Under the pieces are notes generated by a model, which saw only the letters and a program-made list of their open reading frames with translations, had not been told where the DNA came from and did not search any database. 64,000 nt of DNA from Duganella guangzhouensis (GTDB lineage: Bacteria > Pseudomonadota > Gammaproteobacteria > Burkholderiales > Burkholderiaceae_D), in assembly GCF_009674535.1 (NCBI RefSeq), contig NZ_WKJK01000001.1, positions 186,001 to 250,000 on the forward strand. The letters are read 5' to 3'. The position numbers and the translations under genes were made by a program. Below, in pieces: positions 34,033 through 42,849 of this stretch (position 1 is its first letter; the number at the start of each line of letters is the position of its first letter).

Positions 34033-35160
34033 ATGCATAGCCAACGAGTTTTAATCATCGGCGGGGGGATAGGTGGCATGGCCGCCGCCATCAGCCTGCG
34101 CAAGCGCGGTTTCGAGGTAGATCTGGTGGAGCTGGACCCGCACTGGCAGGTGGCCGGCGCCGGCATCACCATCAGCGGCCCGACGCTGCGCGCGTTCGCC
34201 ACGCTGGGCATCATCGATGAGGTGCTGCGTGAAGGTTTTTGCGCCGATGGCGTCAACATCTGCGATGCCAACGGCAAGCTGCTGACCGAGCTGCCCACGC
34301 CGCATCTGGCCGGCGATACCGTGCCGGGCGGTGGCGGCATCTTGCGGCCGGTGCTGGCCAGGATTCTGTCGCAGGCCACCTTGGCGTCCGGCACGCAGGT
34401 GCGGCTGGGTACCACCTTCAGCGAGATCACGCAGGATGAGGATGGCGTTGATGTCGTCTTCAGTGATGGCTCGCGTGGCCGCTACGATCTGCTGATCGGT
34501 GCTGATGGGCTGAACTCCCGCGTGCGTCAGGCGCAGTTCCCGGATGCCGCCAAGCCGGAATTCACCGGCCAGGGATGCTGGCGCGCGCTGGTGCCGCGCC
34601 CGGCGGCGATCGACCGTCCGCATATTTTCATGGGGCCGCGCGTGAAAGCCGGCGTCAATCCGGTGTCGCAGGATGAGATGTATTTGTTTTTCACGCTGCA
34701 TATGCCGGGCAATCCTTTTATCGAACCGCAGGACTGGCCGCAGCGGCTGGCGCAGGAGCTGGCGGGATTTGGCGGCACCATCAGCGCTATCCGCGATGGT
34801 CTGGATGCCGATTCACGCATTTTGTATCGCCCGCTGGAGAAGCTGTTGCTGACCACACCGTGGCATCGCGGCCGGGTGGTTCTGCTGGGCGATGCGGCGC
34901 ATGCCACCACGCCGCATCTGGCCTCGGGCGCCGGTGCCGCCGTCGAGGATGCGCTGGTTCTGGCGGAGGAGCTGGCGCGCGCTGGGTCGCATGAAGCCGC
35001 GTTCAAGGTCTACATGGAACGCCGTCTGCCGCGTGCCCGCATGATCGTGGAGAACTCGGTCGCGCTGGGCGAGCTTGAACGCACGGCGGACGCGGAATCC
35101 AAACAACAGTTCTCGCAGCTGATGCGCGCCTCGCAGGCGGCGCTGGCCGCACCGATTTAA
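34033..35160 (+). CDS. FAD-dependent aromatic monooxygenase, class A (FdeE-like)
   Basis: The 375-residue cytoplasmic flavoprotein has the dinucleotide loop GGGIGGMAAAISL (G10-G15), the class A DG motif in LIGADGLNSRVR (about 156-167) and the FAD-ribityl GD motif VVLLGDAAHATTP (G286-D287). It matches the p-hydroxybenzoate hydroxylase fold used by phenol- and flavonoid-hydroxylating enzymes. An ortho-hydroxylation before ring opening is expected because the next gene is an extradiol-type dioxygenase 15 bases on. It opens an apparent operon of 11 catabolic genes plus a regulator. ATGGAGAC precedes the ATG. The aromatic substrate is inferred, with naringenin-type flavanones the leading candidate. 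Confidence 0.88.
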   Translation: MHSQRVLIIGGGIGGMAAAISLRKRGFEVDLVELDPHWQVAGAGITISGPTLRAFATLGIIDEVLREGFCADGVNICDANGKLLTELPTPHLAGDTVPGGGGILRPVLARILSQATLASGTQVRLGTTFSEITQDEDGVDVVFSDGSRGRYDLLIGADGLNSRVRQAQFPDAAKPEFTGQGCWRALVPRPAAIDRPHIFMGPRVKAGVNPVSQDEMYLFFTLHMPGNPFIEPQDWPQRLAQELAGFGGTISAIRDGLDADSRILYRPLEKLLLTTPWHRGRVVLLGDAAHATTPHLASGAGAAVEDALVLAEELARAGSHEAAFKVYMERRLPRARMIVENSVALGELERTADAESKQQFSQLMRASQAALAAPI

Positions 35161-35175
35161 ATAGAGGAGACAACT

Positions 35176-36111
35176 ATGCAAATTCTTGGTCCCGACACGC
35201 TGGTGTTTGGTGTGGACGATGTCGCCGCCTGTCAGCAATGTCTGAAGGATTACGGCTTGATCGAGGTAGAAGCGTCGGCTACGCACGGCGTCTATGCGGC
35301 GCTGGATGGCACGTCGGTGGTGGTGCGCCACGACAGCGATCCTTTGTTGCCGGCGGCGGTGGGCAGGTCGCCCAATATCCGCGAGGTGATCTACGGCGTG
35401 CGCGATGCGGAGACGCTGGCGCAGATCCGCGCCGAGCTGTCCAAAGACCGCGAGGTACGCGTGGATGCGGACGGCGTGCTGCATAGCGTGGATGGCGCGG
35501 GTGTACCGATCGGCTTCCAGGTCAACGTGCGGCGTCCATACGATGCGCCGCCGGTACAGGTGAATGTGCCCGGCCGCACCGCGCAGCGCCCGGCCAACCA
35601 CGTGGCCGCCAATCCCGAGGCGCCGCTGCCGGTGCCGCACACGCTGTCGCATGTGGTGCTGTTTGTGCCGGATGTGGCGGCGGCGGAGCAGTTCTATGTT
35701 GAGCGGCTGGGCTTCCGCGTGTCGGACCGGTTTACCGGCACCGGGCCGTTCCTGCGTCCGGCCGGCACCAATGACCATCACACGCTGTTCCTGATTCAGG
35801 CGCCGGCCGCCATGATCGGCCTGAATCACTTCACCTTCCACATGGGCAGCGTGGACGAACTGCTGCGTGCTGGTCGCGCGTTTGCCGACAAGGGTTACAA
35901 GACGTTCTGGGGACCGGGGCGGCATATCTATGGCTCCAACTGGTTCTGGTATTTCAACTCGCCGTTGGGCGGCACGCTGGAGTACGACGCCGACATGGAC
36001 CAGCACGACGACCACTGGCAGCCACGCGAATGCACGGCGGCCGAGGAAACGTCGCAAATGTTCCTGTTTAACTTGCGCGATCCATGGTTCCCCCGTCCGG
36101 GCAACCACTAA
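35176..36111 (+). CDS. Extradiol (meta-cleavage) dioxygenase, VOC superfamily (FdeC-like)
   Basis: This 311-residue protein has two beta-alpha-beta-beta-beta units. The active half (about 155-300) has the ligands expected for a 2-His-1-Glu iron site: H159 in LSHVVLF, H218 (or H222) in NHFTFHMG, and E269 in GGTLEYDADMD. Length and ligand spacing are those of type I extradiol dioxygenases. It would open the ring of the dihydroxy product made by the preceding monooxygenase. AGAGGAGACAACT precedes the ATG. The stop overlaps the likely start of a Rieske ferredoxin gene, so the three products are probably made together. Confidence 0.88.
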   Translation: MQILGPDTLVFGVDDVAACQQCLKDYGLIEVEASATHGVYAALDGTSVVVRHDSDPLLPAAVGRSPNIREVIYGVRDAETLAQIRAELSKDREVRVDADGVLHSVDGAGVPIGFQVNVRRPYDAPPVQVNVPGRTAQRPANHVAANPEAPLPVPHTLSHVVLFVPDVAAAEQFYVERLGFRVSDRFTGTGPFLRPAGTNDHHTLFLIQAPAAMIGLNHFTFHMGSVDELLRAGRAFADKGYKTFWGPGRHIYGSNWFWYFNSPLGGTLEYDADMDQHDDHWQPRECTAAEETSQMFLFNLRDPWFPRPGNH

Positions 36112-36452
36112 GCGGTCCTGTACCGCTGTGCCGCCTCGATCAGCTGCCGGATGGCGGCGCGCGCGGCTTCGATCCGGATGGCGCGGGCGAGGACACCATC
36201 TTCGCCGTGCGGCGCGGCGCGCAGGTGCATGTGTACCGCAACGACTGCCCGCACAACCACCGGCCGCTGGAATACATGCGCCACCGCTTCCTGTCCGCTG
36301 ACGGCAGCACCATCGTCTGTTACGCGCACAGCGCCCACTTCCGGATTGAAGACGGTGTGTGCGTGCACGGCCCCTGTCTCGGCCAGGCGCTGCAGGCCGT
36401 GCCGGCGCGGGTAGAGCAGGGCGTGGTGCTGCTGGAGTATCAGCGGCCGTGA
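36084..36452 (+). CDS. Rieske-type 2Fe-2S ferredoxin (FdeD-like)
   Basis: The 122-residue frame encodes a small Rieske protein with C55-x-H57 (CPHN) and C79-x2-H82 (CYAH), followed by HFRIEDGVCVHGPC, typical of ferredoxins that serve oxygenases. There is no oxygenase large subunit beside it, so it may support the dioxygenase or reduce its iron. The ATG at 36084 lies inside the end of the previous gene and has no clear ribosome binding site. A later non-ATG start near the VPLCRLDQLP segment is possible, so the N-terminus is uncertain. Total length is normal either way. Confidence 0.82.
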   Translation: MVPPSGQPLSGPVPLCRLDQLPDGGARGFDPDGAGEDTIFAVRRGAQVHVYRNDCPHNHRPLEYMRHRFLSADGSTIVCYAHSAHFRIEDGVCVHGPCLGQALQAVPARVEQGVVLLEYQRP

Positions 36453-36466
36453 TGGCAACCAACGCG

Positions 36467-36478
36467 ATAAACGATTTT
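36467..36478 (+). promoter_or_regulatory. Second ATAAACGATTTT element, before the oxidoreductase gene
   Basis: An exact copy of the 12-bp element at 33954-33965, in the 84-base gap between the ferredoxin and the next gene, the only sizeable gap in the operon. It may mark an internal promoter. Confidence 0.4.
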
Positions 36479-36536
36479 TAGCCCGCCGGAGCGATCCGTA
36501 TGATCAATCCGGCACACAGAGCAGAAAGAACACACC

Positions 36537-38501
36537 ATGAGTCAACAGGAATTCGACATCGTCGCCATGGGCGCCGGCCACAATGGCCTGGTCGCGGCGG
36601 CTTACCTGGCCAAGGCCGGCAAGCGCGTGCTGGTACTGGAACGTAAACCCTGGTACGGCGGCGGCGTGGTCACCCGCGAAATCAACACCCCCGGCTACTG
36701 GCACGATGAACACTCCAGTGTCCACATCATGATTCAAGGGAATCCGATGCTGCGCCAGGATGAACTGGGGCTGCTGTCCAGATTCGGCTTGAAGTACAAC
36801 TACTCGGATGTGCCACACGCCACCATCTTCGATGACCAGAGTGTGCTGATCTCGTACAAAGACCTGGACCGCACCTGCGCCGGCATTGCCAAAATCTCCG
36901 AGCGCGATGCCCACGCTTATCGCGAATTCGCGCTATCCAGCATGCGCATCCTGCCGATGTTCATGTCCGGCCTGTACGCGCCACCAGCGCCGATGGGCGG
37001 CCTGATGGCGATGCTGGATCAGAACGACGAGGGCCGCGAGATGCTGAACTATATGCAGCGCTCCTGCCTGGACATCGCCAATGAGCTGTTCGAAAGCGAC
37101 AAGGTCAAGATCCACTTGCTGCGTCTCGTGTCGGAAAACCTGCAGATGCCGGACGAACTGGGTACCGGCATGGGCATCTTCCTGATGCCGGGGATTATTC
37201 ACACCTACGGCGTGTCGCAGCCGATCGGCGGCAGCGGCAAGTTGAGCGAAGCGCTGGTGCGCTGCATTGAACATTACGGCGGCGAAGTGCGCTGCAATAG
37301 CGAGGTAACGCGGATTCTGGTCAGCGGTGGCCAGGCCACCGGTGTTGAACTGTCGGATGGTCAGCAGATCAAGGCACGCGACGCCGTCATTGGCGCGATC
37401 CACCCGCACCGTTTGCGCCAGTTCGTCAGCGGCGTGCATGAGCCGGTGCTGAAGCGCGCGGAGAAAACCGCGCTGGCACCGTTCAGCATCATGGTCAGCC
37501 ATTACGATTTGCACGAGCAGGCCAAGTTCTACGCCGGCGAGGATATCAATAAAGCCACCATGCTGGAAATGCTCAGCACCAGCAAGCTGAGTGAGATGCT
37601 GGATGACTTTGATGGCCTGCGCCGTGGCCGCATCACCGAGCGCCGCCTGATTGCCGGTGGCGATGAGAGTATCGGTGATCCGACCCGCGTGCCGGCAGGG
37701 AAGGGGATGTTCCACGGGATTACTTTTGCGCCGTATGAACTGGCGGAAGGCGGGCATGCGCGCTGGGATGAGGTGAAGGAGGAGATTGGAGATTTGAGTT
37801 TGCAGGCGTATCGCAAGTTTGTCTCCAATCTGACCTCGGACAATATCATCAAGCGCACCATTTGCTCGCCGCTGGATCTGGAACGCAGCTCGCCGAACAG
37901 CATGGTGCGTGGCGATGTGCATGGTGTGGCGCCGTATTTCTATCAGACGCTGAGCCATCGGCCGACGCCGGATCTGGGCCAGTTCACGGTGCCGGATGTG
38001 AGGGGGCTGTATCTGGTGGGGCCGTTCATGCACCCGGGCGGCGGCGTGTTTGGCGCTGGCCGGGCGACGGCGATCAAGATGTTTGAGCATCTGGGCATGG
38101 ACTTCAACCGCGCCATCAATGGCGAAGCGGGGGATGGCCAGCGGTCGATCAGTTTGCCGGCGGCCAGCGGGGGCCACGGCACCGGCTTGGCGGCGAATGG
38201 CGGCACCGCGAATGGCGCCGCTACGGCGCACGCAGCCGGCGCGAACGGTCGCCAGGCGTCGGCCGGAATGACGCTGCGCGGTGAAGACGATTCCGAGCTG
38301 ATGACCGTCAGCGAAATCCGTCGCGAAGGCGATGCGCTGATCATCAGCGGAAAATCCTTCGGCACCATGCCGATGGTGGTTCGCCTCGATGCCGATGCCG
38401 CGCGCTCCGGCCTGAAGCTGCTGGGCATGCGCACGCTGCCATTCCTGATGACGCTACCGTTCCGCCGCAAATCGGCCGCCGCCAAGGAGGACGCACAATG
38501 A
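36537..38501 (+). CDS. Phytoene-desaturase-like FAD oxidoreductase with a C-terminal extension
   Basis: The 654-residue protein starts with an FAD loop MGAGHNGLVAAAYLAKAGKRVLVLERKPWYGGG (about 11-43) and ends its conserved core with VRGLYLVGPFMHPGGGVFGAGRATAIKM, both typical of the CrtI/NAD(P)-FAD oxidoreductase family. The core stops near residue 530. An Ala/Gly-rich linker (about 540-580) then leads to a charged tail of about 70 residues ending in [12 protein letters not shown], which is not part of the usual family. It could saturate or desaturate a C=C bond in the ring-opened or chromanone intermediate, not a carotenoid. ATGA overlap couples it to the next SDR gene. Confidence 0.82.
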   Translation: MSQQEFDIVAMGAGHNGLVAAAYLAKAGKRVLVLERKPWYGGGVVTREINTPGYWHDEHSSVHIMIQGNPMLRQDELGLLSRFGLKYNYSDVPHATIFDDQSVLISYKDLDRTCAGIAKISERDAHAYREFALSSMRILPMFMSGLYAPPAPMGGLMAMLDQNDEGREMLNYMQRSCLDIANELFESDKVKIHLLRLVSENLQMPDELGTGMGIFLMPGIIHTYGVSQPIGGSGKLSEALVRCIEHYGGEVRCNSEVTRILVSGGQATGVELSDGQQIKARDAVIGAIHPHRLRQFVSGVHEPVLKRAEKTALAPFSIMVSHYDLHEQAKFYAGEDINKATMLEMLSTSKLSEMLDDFDGLRRGRITERRLIAGGDESIGDPTRVPAGKGMFHGITFAPYELAEGGHARWDEVKEEIGDLSLQAYRKFVSNLTSDNIIKRTICSPLDLERSSPNSMVRGDVHGVAPYFYQTLSHRPTPDLGQFTVPDVRGLYLVGPFMHPGGGVFGAGRATAIKMFEHLGMDFNRAINGEAGDGQRSISLPAASGGHGTGLAANGGTANGAATAHAAGANGRQASAGMTLRGEDDSELMTVSEIRREGDALIISGKSFGTMPMVVRLDADAARSGLKLLGMRTLPFLMTLPFRRKSAAAKEDAQ

Positions 38502-39241
38502 GCCAACGTCTCGCAAACCAAGTAGCGCTGGTCACTGGCGGCGCCTCCGGCATCGGCCGCGCATTCGTGCAGCGACTGGCGGCGGAAGGCTGTGACATCG
38601 TGATTGCCGACCTACGCCCCGATCCTGAACTGGAGCAGGAACTGACAGCGCAGGGCCGCCGCGTCTTCAATGCGCAGTGCGACCTGGGTAACGAGGCAGC
38701 GGTGCGCGGCCTGGCCGCCGCCGTCGAAGAGCGCTTCGGCCGCGTCGATATCCTGGTCAACAACGCCGCTTACATTCCACTGAATTCGCTGGAAGACCTC
38801 ACGCTGCGCGAATTCCGCAAGGTGATGGCGGTGAACGTGGAAGCATCGCTGCTGCTGGCGCAGGCGTTCGCGCCGGGCATGAAGCAGCGCGGCCATGGCC
38901 GCATCGTCAACATCATTTCCAGCACCACCTCAACGCCGATGCCAACCTTCCTGTCCTACACCACCAGCAAGATGGCGGCAATGGGACTGGTGCGCTCGCT
39001 GGCGGCGGAGCTGGGCGGCAGCGGCATCACCGTCAATGGCATCTCACCGGGCCTGACCCGCACCGAAGCGGCGGCGCGCGAGCTGCCCGAGGCGCTGTTT
39101 GCCGCCGTGCGCGAACGCCAGCTGCTCAAGCGCACCGAGGTACCGGAGGATCTGGTGGGCGCACTCATATTCCTCGCGTCGCCGGACGCCGCGTTCATCA
39201 CCGGACAGGTGCTGAATGTGGATGGCGGCGTGGTGTTCTGA
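38498..39241 (+). CDS. Short-chain dehydrogenase/reductase
   Basis: A 247-residue classical SDR. The NAD(P) loop [11 protein letters not shown] lies near residues 14-24, D38 follows the second strand ([11 protein letters not shown]-type), and NNAA, the Ser region IISSTTS and the catalytic YTTSK complete the active site. The C-terminal [12 protein letters not shown] is typical. It probably oxidises or reduces an alcohol/ketone in the pathway fed by the preceding oxidoreductase, with which it overlaps by four bases. The substrate is not readable. A HisD-like gene follows 22 bases later. Confidence 0.88.
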   Translation: MSQRLANQVALVTGGASGIGRAFVQRLAAEGCDIVIADLRPDPELEQELTAQGRRVFNAQCDLGNEAAVRGLAAAVEERFGRVDILVNNAAYIPLNSLEDLTLREFRKVMAVNVEASLLLAQAFAPGMKQRGHGRIVNIISSTTSTPMPTFLSYTTSKMAAMGLVRSLAAELGGSGITVNGISPGLTRTEAAARELPEALFAAVRERQLLKRTEVPEDLVGALIFLASPDAAFITGQVLNVDGGVVF

Positions 39242-39263
39242 ACAATTTCATCAAGGAGACGTA

Positions 39264-40547
39264 ATGATCAAGTATCTGAAAAAAGGCAAGTCGGTCGAAG
39301 CCAAGGCGGAAATCAACGCGCAGGTGCGTACCACCGTCGAAAACATCATCGCCGATATCGAAGCACGCGGCGAAGCGGCGGTGCGCGAATATTCGGAAAA
39401 GTTCGACAAATGGAATCCGCCGGCGCTGCGTTTGTCGGCTGAGGAAATCCAGGCTTGCATCGACTCGTTGTCGCCACAGGCGCTGGAAGATATCAAGTTC
39501 GCGCAGGCGCAGATTCGCCGTTTCGCGCAGGTGCAGCTGCTGTCGCTGCGCGATGTGGAGGTGGAGACGCTGCCAGGTGTGGTGCTGGGTCATAAGAACA
39601 TTCCGGTCAACTCGGTGGGCTGCTATATCCCGGGCGGTAAATATCCGCTGCTGGCATCGGCGCATATGAGCGTGCTGACGGCGAAAGTGGCCGGCGTGAA
39701 GCGCGTGATCGCTTGCGCGCCGCCATTCGATGGCAAGCCGTCGCCGGAAATCGTCGCCGCGATGGCGCTGGCCGGCGCGGATGAAATCTATGTGATGGGC
39801 GGCGTGCAGGGAGTGGCGGCGATGGCCATCGGCACTGAGAACATCGCGCCGGTTGATATGATCGTCGGTCCTGGCAATGCGTATGTGGCGGAGGCCAAGC
39901 GTCAGCTGTTCGGCCGCGTTGGCATCGACCTGTTTGCCGGCCCGACCGAAACCATGGTGATCTGCGACGATACCGTGGATGCGGAACTGGTGGCGGTGGA
40001 CTTGCTGGGCCAGGCCGAACATGGTCCGACCTCGCCAGCATTCTGTGTGACCACCAGCCGTCGCATCGCGGAAGAGCTGCCGGCGGCGATTGAAACGGTG
40101 CTGGCGCGTCTGGATACGGCGCCGATTGCCAGCGTGTCGTGGCGCGATTATGGCGAGATCATTTTGTGCGATACCGACGAAGAGATGCTGGCGGAGTCGG
40201 AGCGTATCTGCTCGGAGCACGTGCAGGTGATGACCAAGGATCCGGACTGGTTCCTTGAGCGCATGAGCAGCTACGGTGGGCTGTTCCTGGGCCATCGCAC
40301 CAATGTTTCGTATGGCGACAAGGTGATTGGCACCAACCACACGCTGCCGACCATGGGCGCGGGCCGTTATACCGGCGGTCTGTGGGTGGGCAAGTTCATC
40401 AAGACGCATACCTATCAGCTCATTCTGACCGACGAGGCTTCGGTGGCGATTGGTGAAGTGTGTTCGCGTCTGTGCGCGCTGGAGCACTTCTCTGGCCACA
40501 AGGAGCAAGCGGATATCCGCGTGCGCCGTCTGAAGAAGACTGCCTGA
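39264..40547 (+). CDS. Histidinol dehydrogenase-family enzyme, catabolic (HpsN-like) type
   Basis: This 427-residue zinc NAD enzyme oxidises an alcohol through an aldehyde to a carboxylate. Conserved HisD features are [21 protein letters not shown], the zinc ligands in GQAEHGP and a later [10 protein letters not shown], and the catalytic Glu-His in SEHVQV (E318-H319). [11 protein letters not shown] replaces the AQAEHDP form of biosynthetic HisD and matches paralogues such as sulfopropanediol dehydrogenase HpsN. There are no other histidine genes here, so it acts in catabolism, perhaps turning a hydroxymethyl group of a ring-opened product into an acid. AAGGAGACGTA precedes the ATG at 39264. 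Confidence 0.85.
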   Translation: MIKYLKKGKSVEAKAEINAQVRTTVENIIADIEARGEAAVREYSEKFDKWNPPALRLSAEEIQACIDSLSPQALEDIKFAQAQIRRFAQVQLLSLRDVEVETLPGVVLGHKNIPVNSVGCYIPGGKYPLLASAHMSVLTAKVAGVKRVIACAPPFDGKPSPEIVAAMALAGADEIYVMGGVQGVAAMAIGTENIAPVDMIVGPGNAYVAEAKRQLFGRVGIDLFAGPTETMVICDDTVDAELVAVDLLGQAEHGPTSPAFCVTTSRRIAEELPAAIETVLARLDTAPIASVSWRDYGEIILCDTDEEMLAESERICSEHVQVMTKDPDWFLERMSSYGGLFLGHRTNVSYGDKVIGTNHTLPTMGAGRYTGGLWVGKFIKTHTYQLILTDEASVAIGEVCSRLCALEHFSGHKEQADIRVRRLKKTA

Positions 40548-40548
40548 G

Positions 40549-41430
40549 ATGGCCGGCACGACGACATCTGATGCGCTGCCGTTGCCATTGCTTGGCAAGG
40601 TGGCGCTGGTGACCGGCGGCGCCGGTGGCATCGGCGCCGCCATCTGCCAGGAGTTGGCAAGGCAGGGCGCCAGCGTGGTGGTGGGCTATAACAGCTCGGC
40701 CGACAAAGCCGCCACGCTCGCCGCCCAACTGCCAGTCGCGGTCCAGCCGCCCGCAGCCGCGTTGGCGCAGCGCGCGGCCGGGCAAGGCGCGGCCGACGAG
40801 CGGCTGGCTGACCATGCTGCTCGGTGCGAGGCGGTGGCGGGCCAGCGGCATGTGGCGCTGGCGGCGCCGGTGACGGATAGCGCGGCGCTGGCCGCGCTGG
40901 CACGGCAGATCGCGGAGGCGTATGGCCGCTGCGACATCCTGGTCAACTGCGCCGGCACCACCAGCTTTGTGGCGCACCACGACCTCGATGGCCTGGGCGA
41001 TGAATTGATCGACTCCATCCTGTCGACCAACGTGCGCGGCCCCTTTGCGGCGGTGCGCGCGCTGCGCCCGCTGCTGGCGGCGAATGGCGACGGTCTGGTG
41101 GTGAATGTATCCTCGATCGCCGCCGTGACGGCCATGGGCAGCAACGTCATGTACTGCGCCTCCAAAGCCGCAGTGGACAACATGACCAAATCGCTGGCAC
41201 GCGCACTGGCGCCGGCGATCCGCGTCGCCTCGGTCTCGCCCGGCCTGTCCGACACCGAATTCGTCAAATCCATGGACCGCGGCTGGCGCGACCAGCAAGC
41301 CGAACGCACGCCCTTGCGCCGTCTGGCCGAACCACGCGAAGTGGCGCTGGCGGTGGTTGCCCTGGCCACCCACCTGACCTTCACAACCGGCGCCATCATC
41401 CCCGTCGATGGCGGCCGCCCTTTGCAGTGA
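40549..41430 (+). CDS. Short-chain dehydrogenase/reductase with an Ala-rich insert
   Basis: A 293-residue SDR. VTGGAGGIGAA (about 22-32) binds the cofactor, NCAG and NVSSIAAV are conserved, and YCASK holds the catalytic pair. It is longer than usual because of an Ala-rich stretch (about residues 62-100) between the second strand region and the helix, with no similarity I recognise; two such stretches PAAALAQRAAG and LADHAARCEAV are visible. It could be an inserted low-complexity loop. The gene starts one base after the HisD stop and lacks a strong ribosome binding site, suggesting coupled translation. The substrate is unknown. Confidence 0.82.
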   Translation: MAGTTTSDALPLPLLGKVALVTGGAGGIGAAICQELARQGASVVVGYNSSADKAATLAAQLPVAVQPPAAALAQRAAGQGAADERLADHAARCEAVAGQRHVALAAPVTDSAALAALARQIAEAYGRCDILVNCAGTTSFVAHHDLDGLGDELIDSILSTNVRGPFAAVRALRPLLAANGDGLVVNVSSIAAVTAMGSNVMYCASKAAVDNMTKSLARALAPAIRVASVSPGLSDTEFVKSMDRGWRDQQAERTPLRRLAEPREVALAVVALATHLTFTTGAIIPVDGGRPLQ

Positions 41431-41437
41431 GGACTAC

Positions 41438-41875
41438 ATGCAAAACCACTACCCCGAACTGATCGCGGACCACATCGGCATCAGCGTGCCGGATCTCGAC
41501 GCCTCGATAGACTGGTACGGCCGCATGTTCGGCTTCGAGCTGGAAATGCGCCAGCACCTGCCGATCATCCCGGCCGACATCGCGTTCCTGCGCCGTGGCG
41601 ACTTCCGCATCGAACTGTTTCAGGTGGAAGGCGCTGCAGCGTTGCCGTCCGACCGTCGCGAACCTAACCTCGACCTGCGCACCCACGGCAACAAGCATGT
41701 CTGCTACCGCCTGGCCGACGTGCCGGCCACGGTGGCCGGCCTGCGCGAGCGCGGCGCCGACATCGTGTTCGAAAAAGTCATCAACGGCACGCCGATGGCC
41801 TTCATCCGCGACAACGCGGGCAATCTGATCGAGCTGATACAGCGCGCACCGGCGCACGACAAGGAGACTACATGA
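41438..41875 (+). CDS. VOC-superfamily (glyoxalase-fold) protein
   Basis: A 145-residue single-domain VOC protein: DHIGISVPDLDASIDWYGRMFGFEL starts the first unit, with H12 as the probable metal ligand, followed by later IELFQ, NKHVCYRLADV and NLIELIQ segments that supply the remaining ligands. Such proteins can be isomerases, epimerases or dioxygenases. Here it lies 7 bases after an SDR and overlaps the FAA-hydrolase gene by four bases, so it could isomerise the ring-opened product before hydrolysis. The ATG at 41438 follows GAGGACTAC. The reaction is unknown. Confidence 0.82.
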   Translation: MQNHYPELIADHIGISVPDLDASIDWYGRMFGFELEMRQHLPIIPADIAFLRRGDFRIELFQVEGAAALPSDRREPNLDLRTHGNKHVCYRLADVPATVAGLRERGADIVFEKVINGTPMAFIRDNAGNLIELIQRAPAHDKETT

Positions 41876-42849
41876 AACTCGCAACCCTGAGAGACGGCAG
41901 CCGCGACGGCCAACTGCTGGTGGTATCGCGCGACCTGCGCCATGCCTGCCACGCCGGCGACATCGCCCCCACCATGCAGGCCGCGATCGAAAACTGGGAA
42001 CAGGCAGCGCCACAACTGCGCCGCGTCTACGACCGCCTGAACGAAGGTCAGATCAGCAGCGTGATCGTGTTCGACCCACACGCCGTGGCAGCGCCATTCC
42101 CGCGCGCCTACCAATTCATCGACGCCTCGGCCTTCCTCAACCACGGCAACATCATGGAGCGCGCCTACAACCTGACGGTCAAGAAAGACAAGAACATCCC
42201 GATCCTGATCCAGCGCCAGGGCGACGATTTCTACGGCCCGCACGACGACTACCCGTTCCCCAGCGAAGCGGATAACGCCGACTTCGAAGGCGAAATCGCG
42301 GTGGTGCTGGACGACGTCCCGCAAGGCACCCAAGCCGCCGACGCACTGGGCCACGTCAAGCTGCTGATGCTGTTCAACGACATGAGCATGCGCACCCATT
42401 TGTTCCGCGAGCTGGGCATGGGCTTTGGTTTCATCCTGGCCAAGCCGGCCACGGTATTTGGCCCGGTGGCGGTGACGGCGGATGAATTGGGCGACGCCTG
42501 GGCCGATGGCCGCATCCACCTTGATCTTCAGGTGCATCGCAACGGCGAATGGTTTGGCAACCCGAATGGCCGCGAGATGGACTTCAGTTTTGCCGACATC
42601 ATTGCCCACATCAGCTACAACCGAAAACTGGGCGCCGGCACCGTGATCGGCACCGGTACCTTCTCCAACAAGAACTACCAGGAAGTCGGCTCGGCGTGCC
42701 TGGCCGAGCGCCGCGCGATCGAAACCATCGCCAACGGCGAAGCGAAAACGCCATTCCTGCGCTACGGCGAAACGCTGCGCTTCGAAATGCTGGATGCCAG
42801 CGGCCAGTCGGTCTTCGGCGCCATCGATCATCGCATGGTGCAGGCATGA
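41872..42849 (+). CDS. Fumarylacetoacetate hydrolase-family protein
   Basis: The 325-residue protein has the FAH fold: DYPFPSEADNADFEGEIAVVLDD contains the metal-binding acidic pair, LFNDMSMRT and FGFILAKPATVFGPVAVT follow, and GTGTFSNKNYQEVGSACLAERR is the C-terminal signature near residue 260. Family members hydrolyse C-C bonds in beta-diketo acids or decarboxylate and hydrate ring-cleavage products. In this operon it is a good candidate for cutting the meta-cleavage product of the extradiol dioxygenase. It overlaps both neighbours by four bases, so it is tightly coupled to the VOC and epimerase genes. Confidence 0.88.
   Translation: MKLATLRDGSRDGQLLVVSRDLRHACHAGDIAPTMQAAIENWEQAAPQLRRVYDRLNEGQISSVIVFDPHAVAAPFPRAYQFIDASAFLNHGNIMERAYNLTVKKDKNIPILIQRQGDDFYGPHDDYPFPSEADNADFEGEIAVVLDDVPQGTQAADALGHVKLLMLFNDMSMRTHLFRELGMGFGFILAKPATVFGPVAVTADELGDAWADGRIHLDLQVHRNGEWFGNPNGREMDFSFADIIAHISYNRKLGAGTVIGTGTFSNKNYQEVGSACLAERRAIETIANGEAKTPFLRYGETLRFEMLDASGQSVFGAIDHRMVQA

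Noticed and set aside
36537..38501. Carotenoid biosynthesis (crtI)
   Set aside because: No crtB, crtE or crtY genes nearby, and the operon is catabolic; only the fold is shared.
39264..40547. Histidine biosynthesis hisD
   Set aside because: No other his genes and a diverged zinc-site segment; it is a paralogue.
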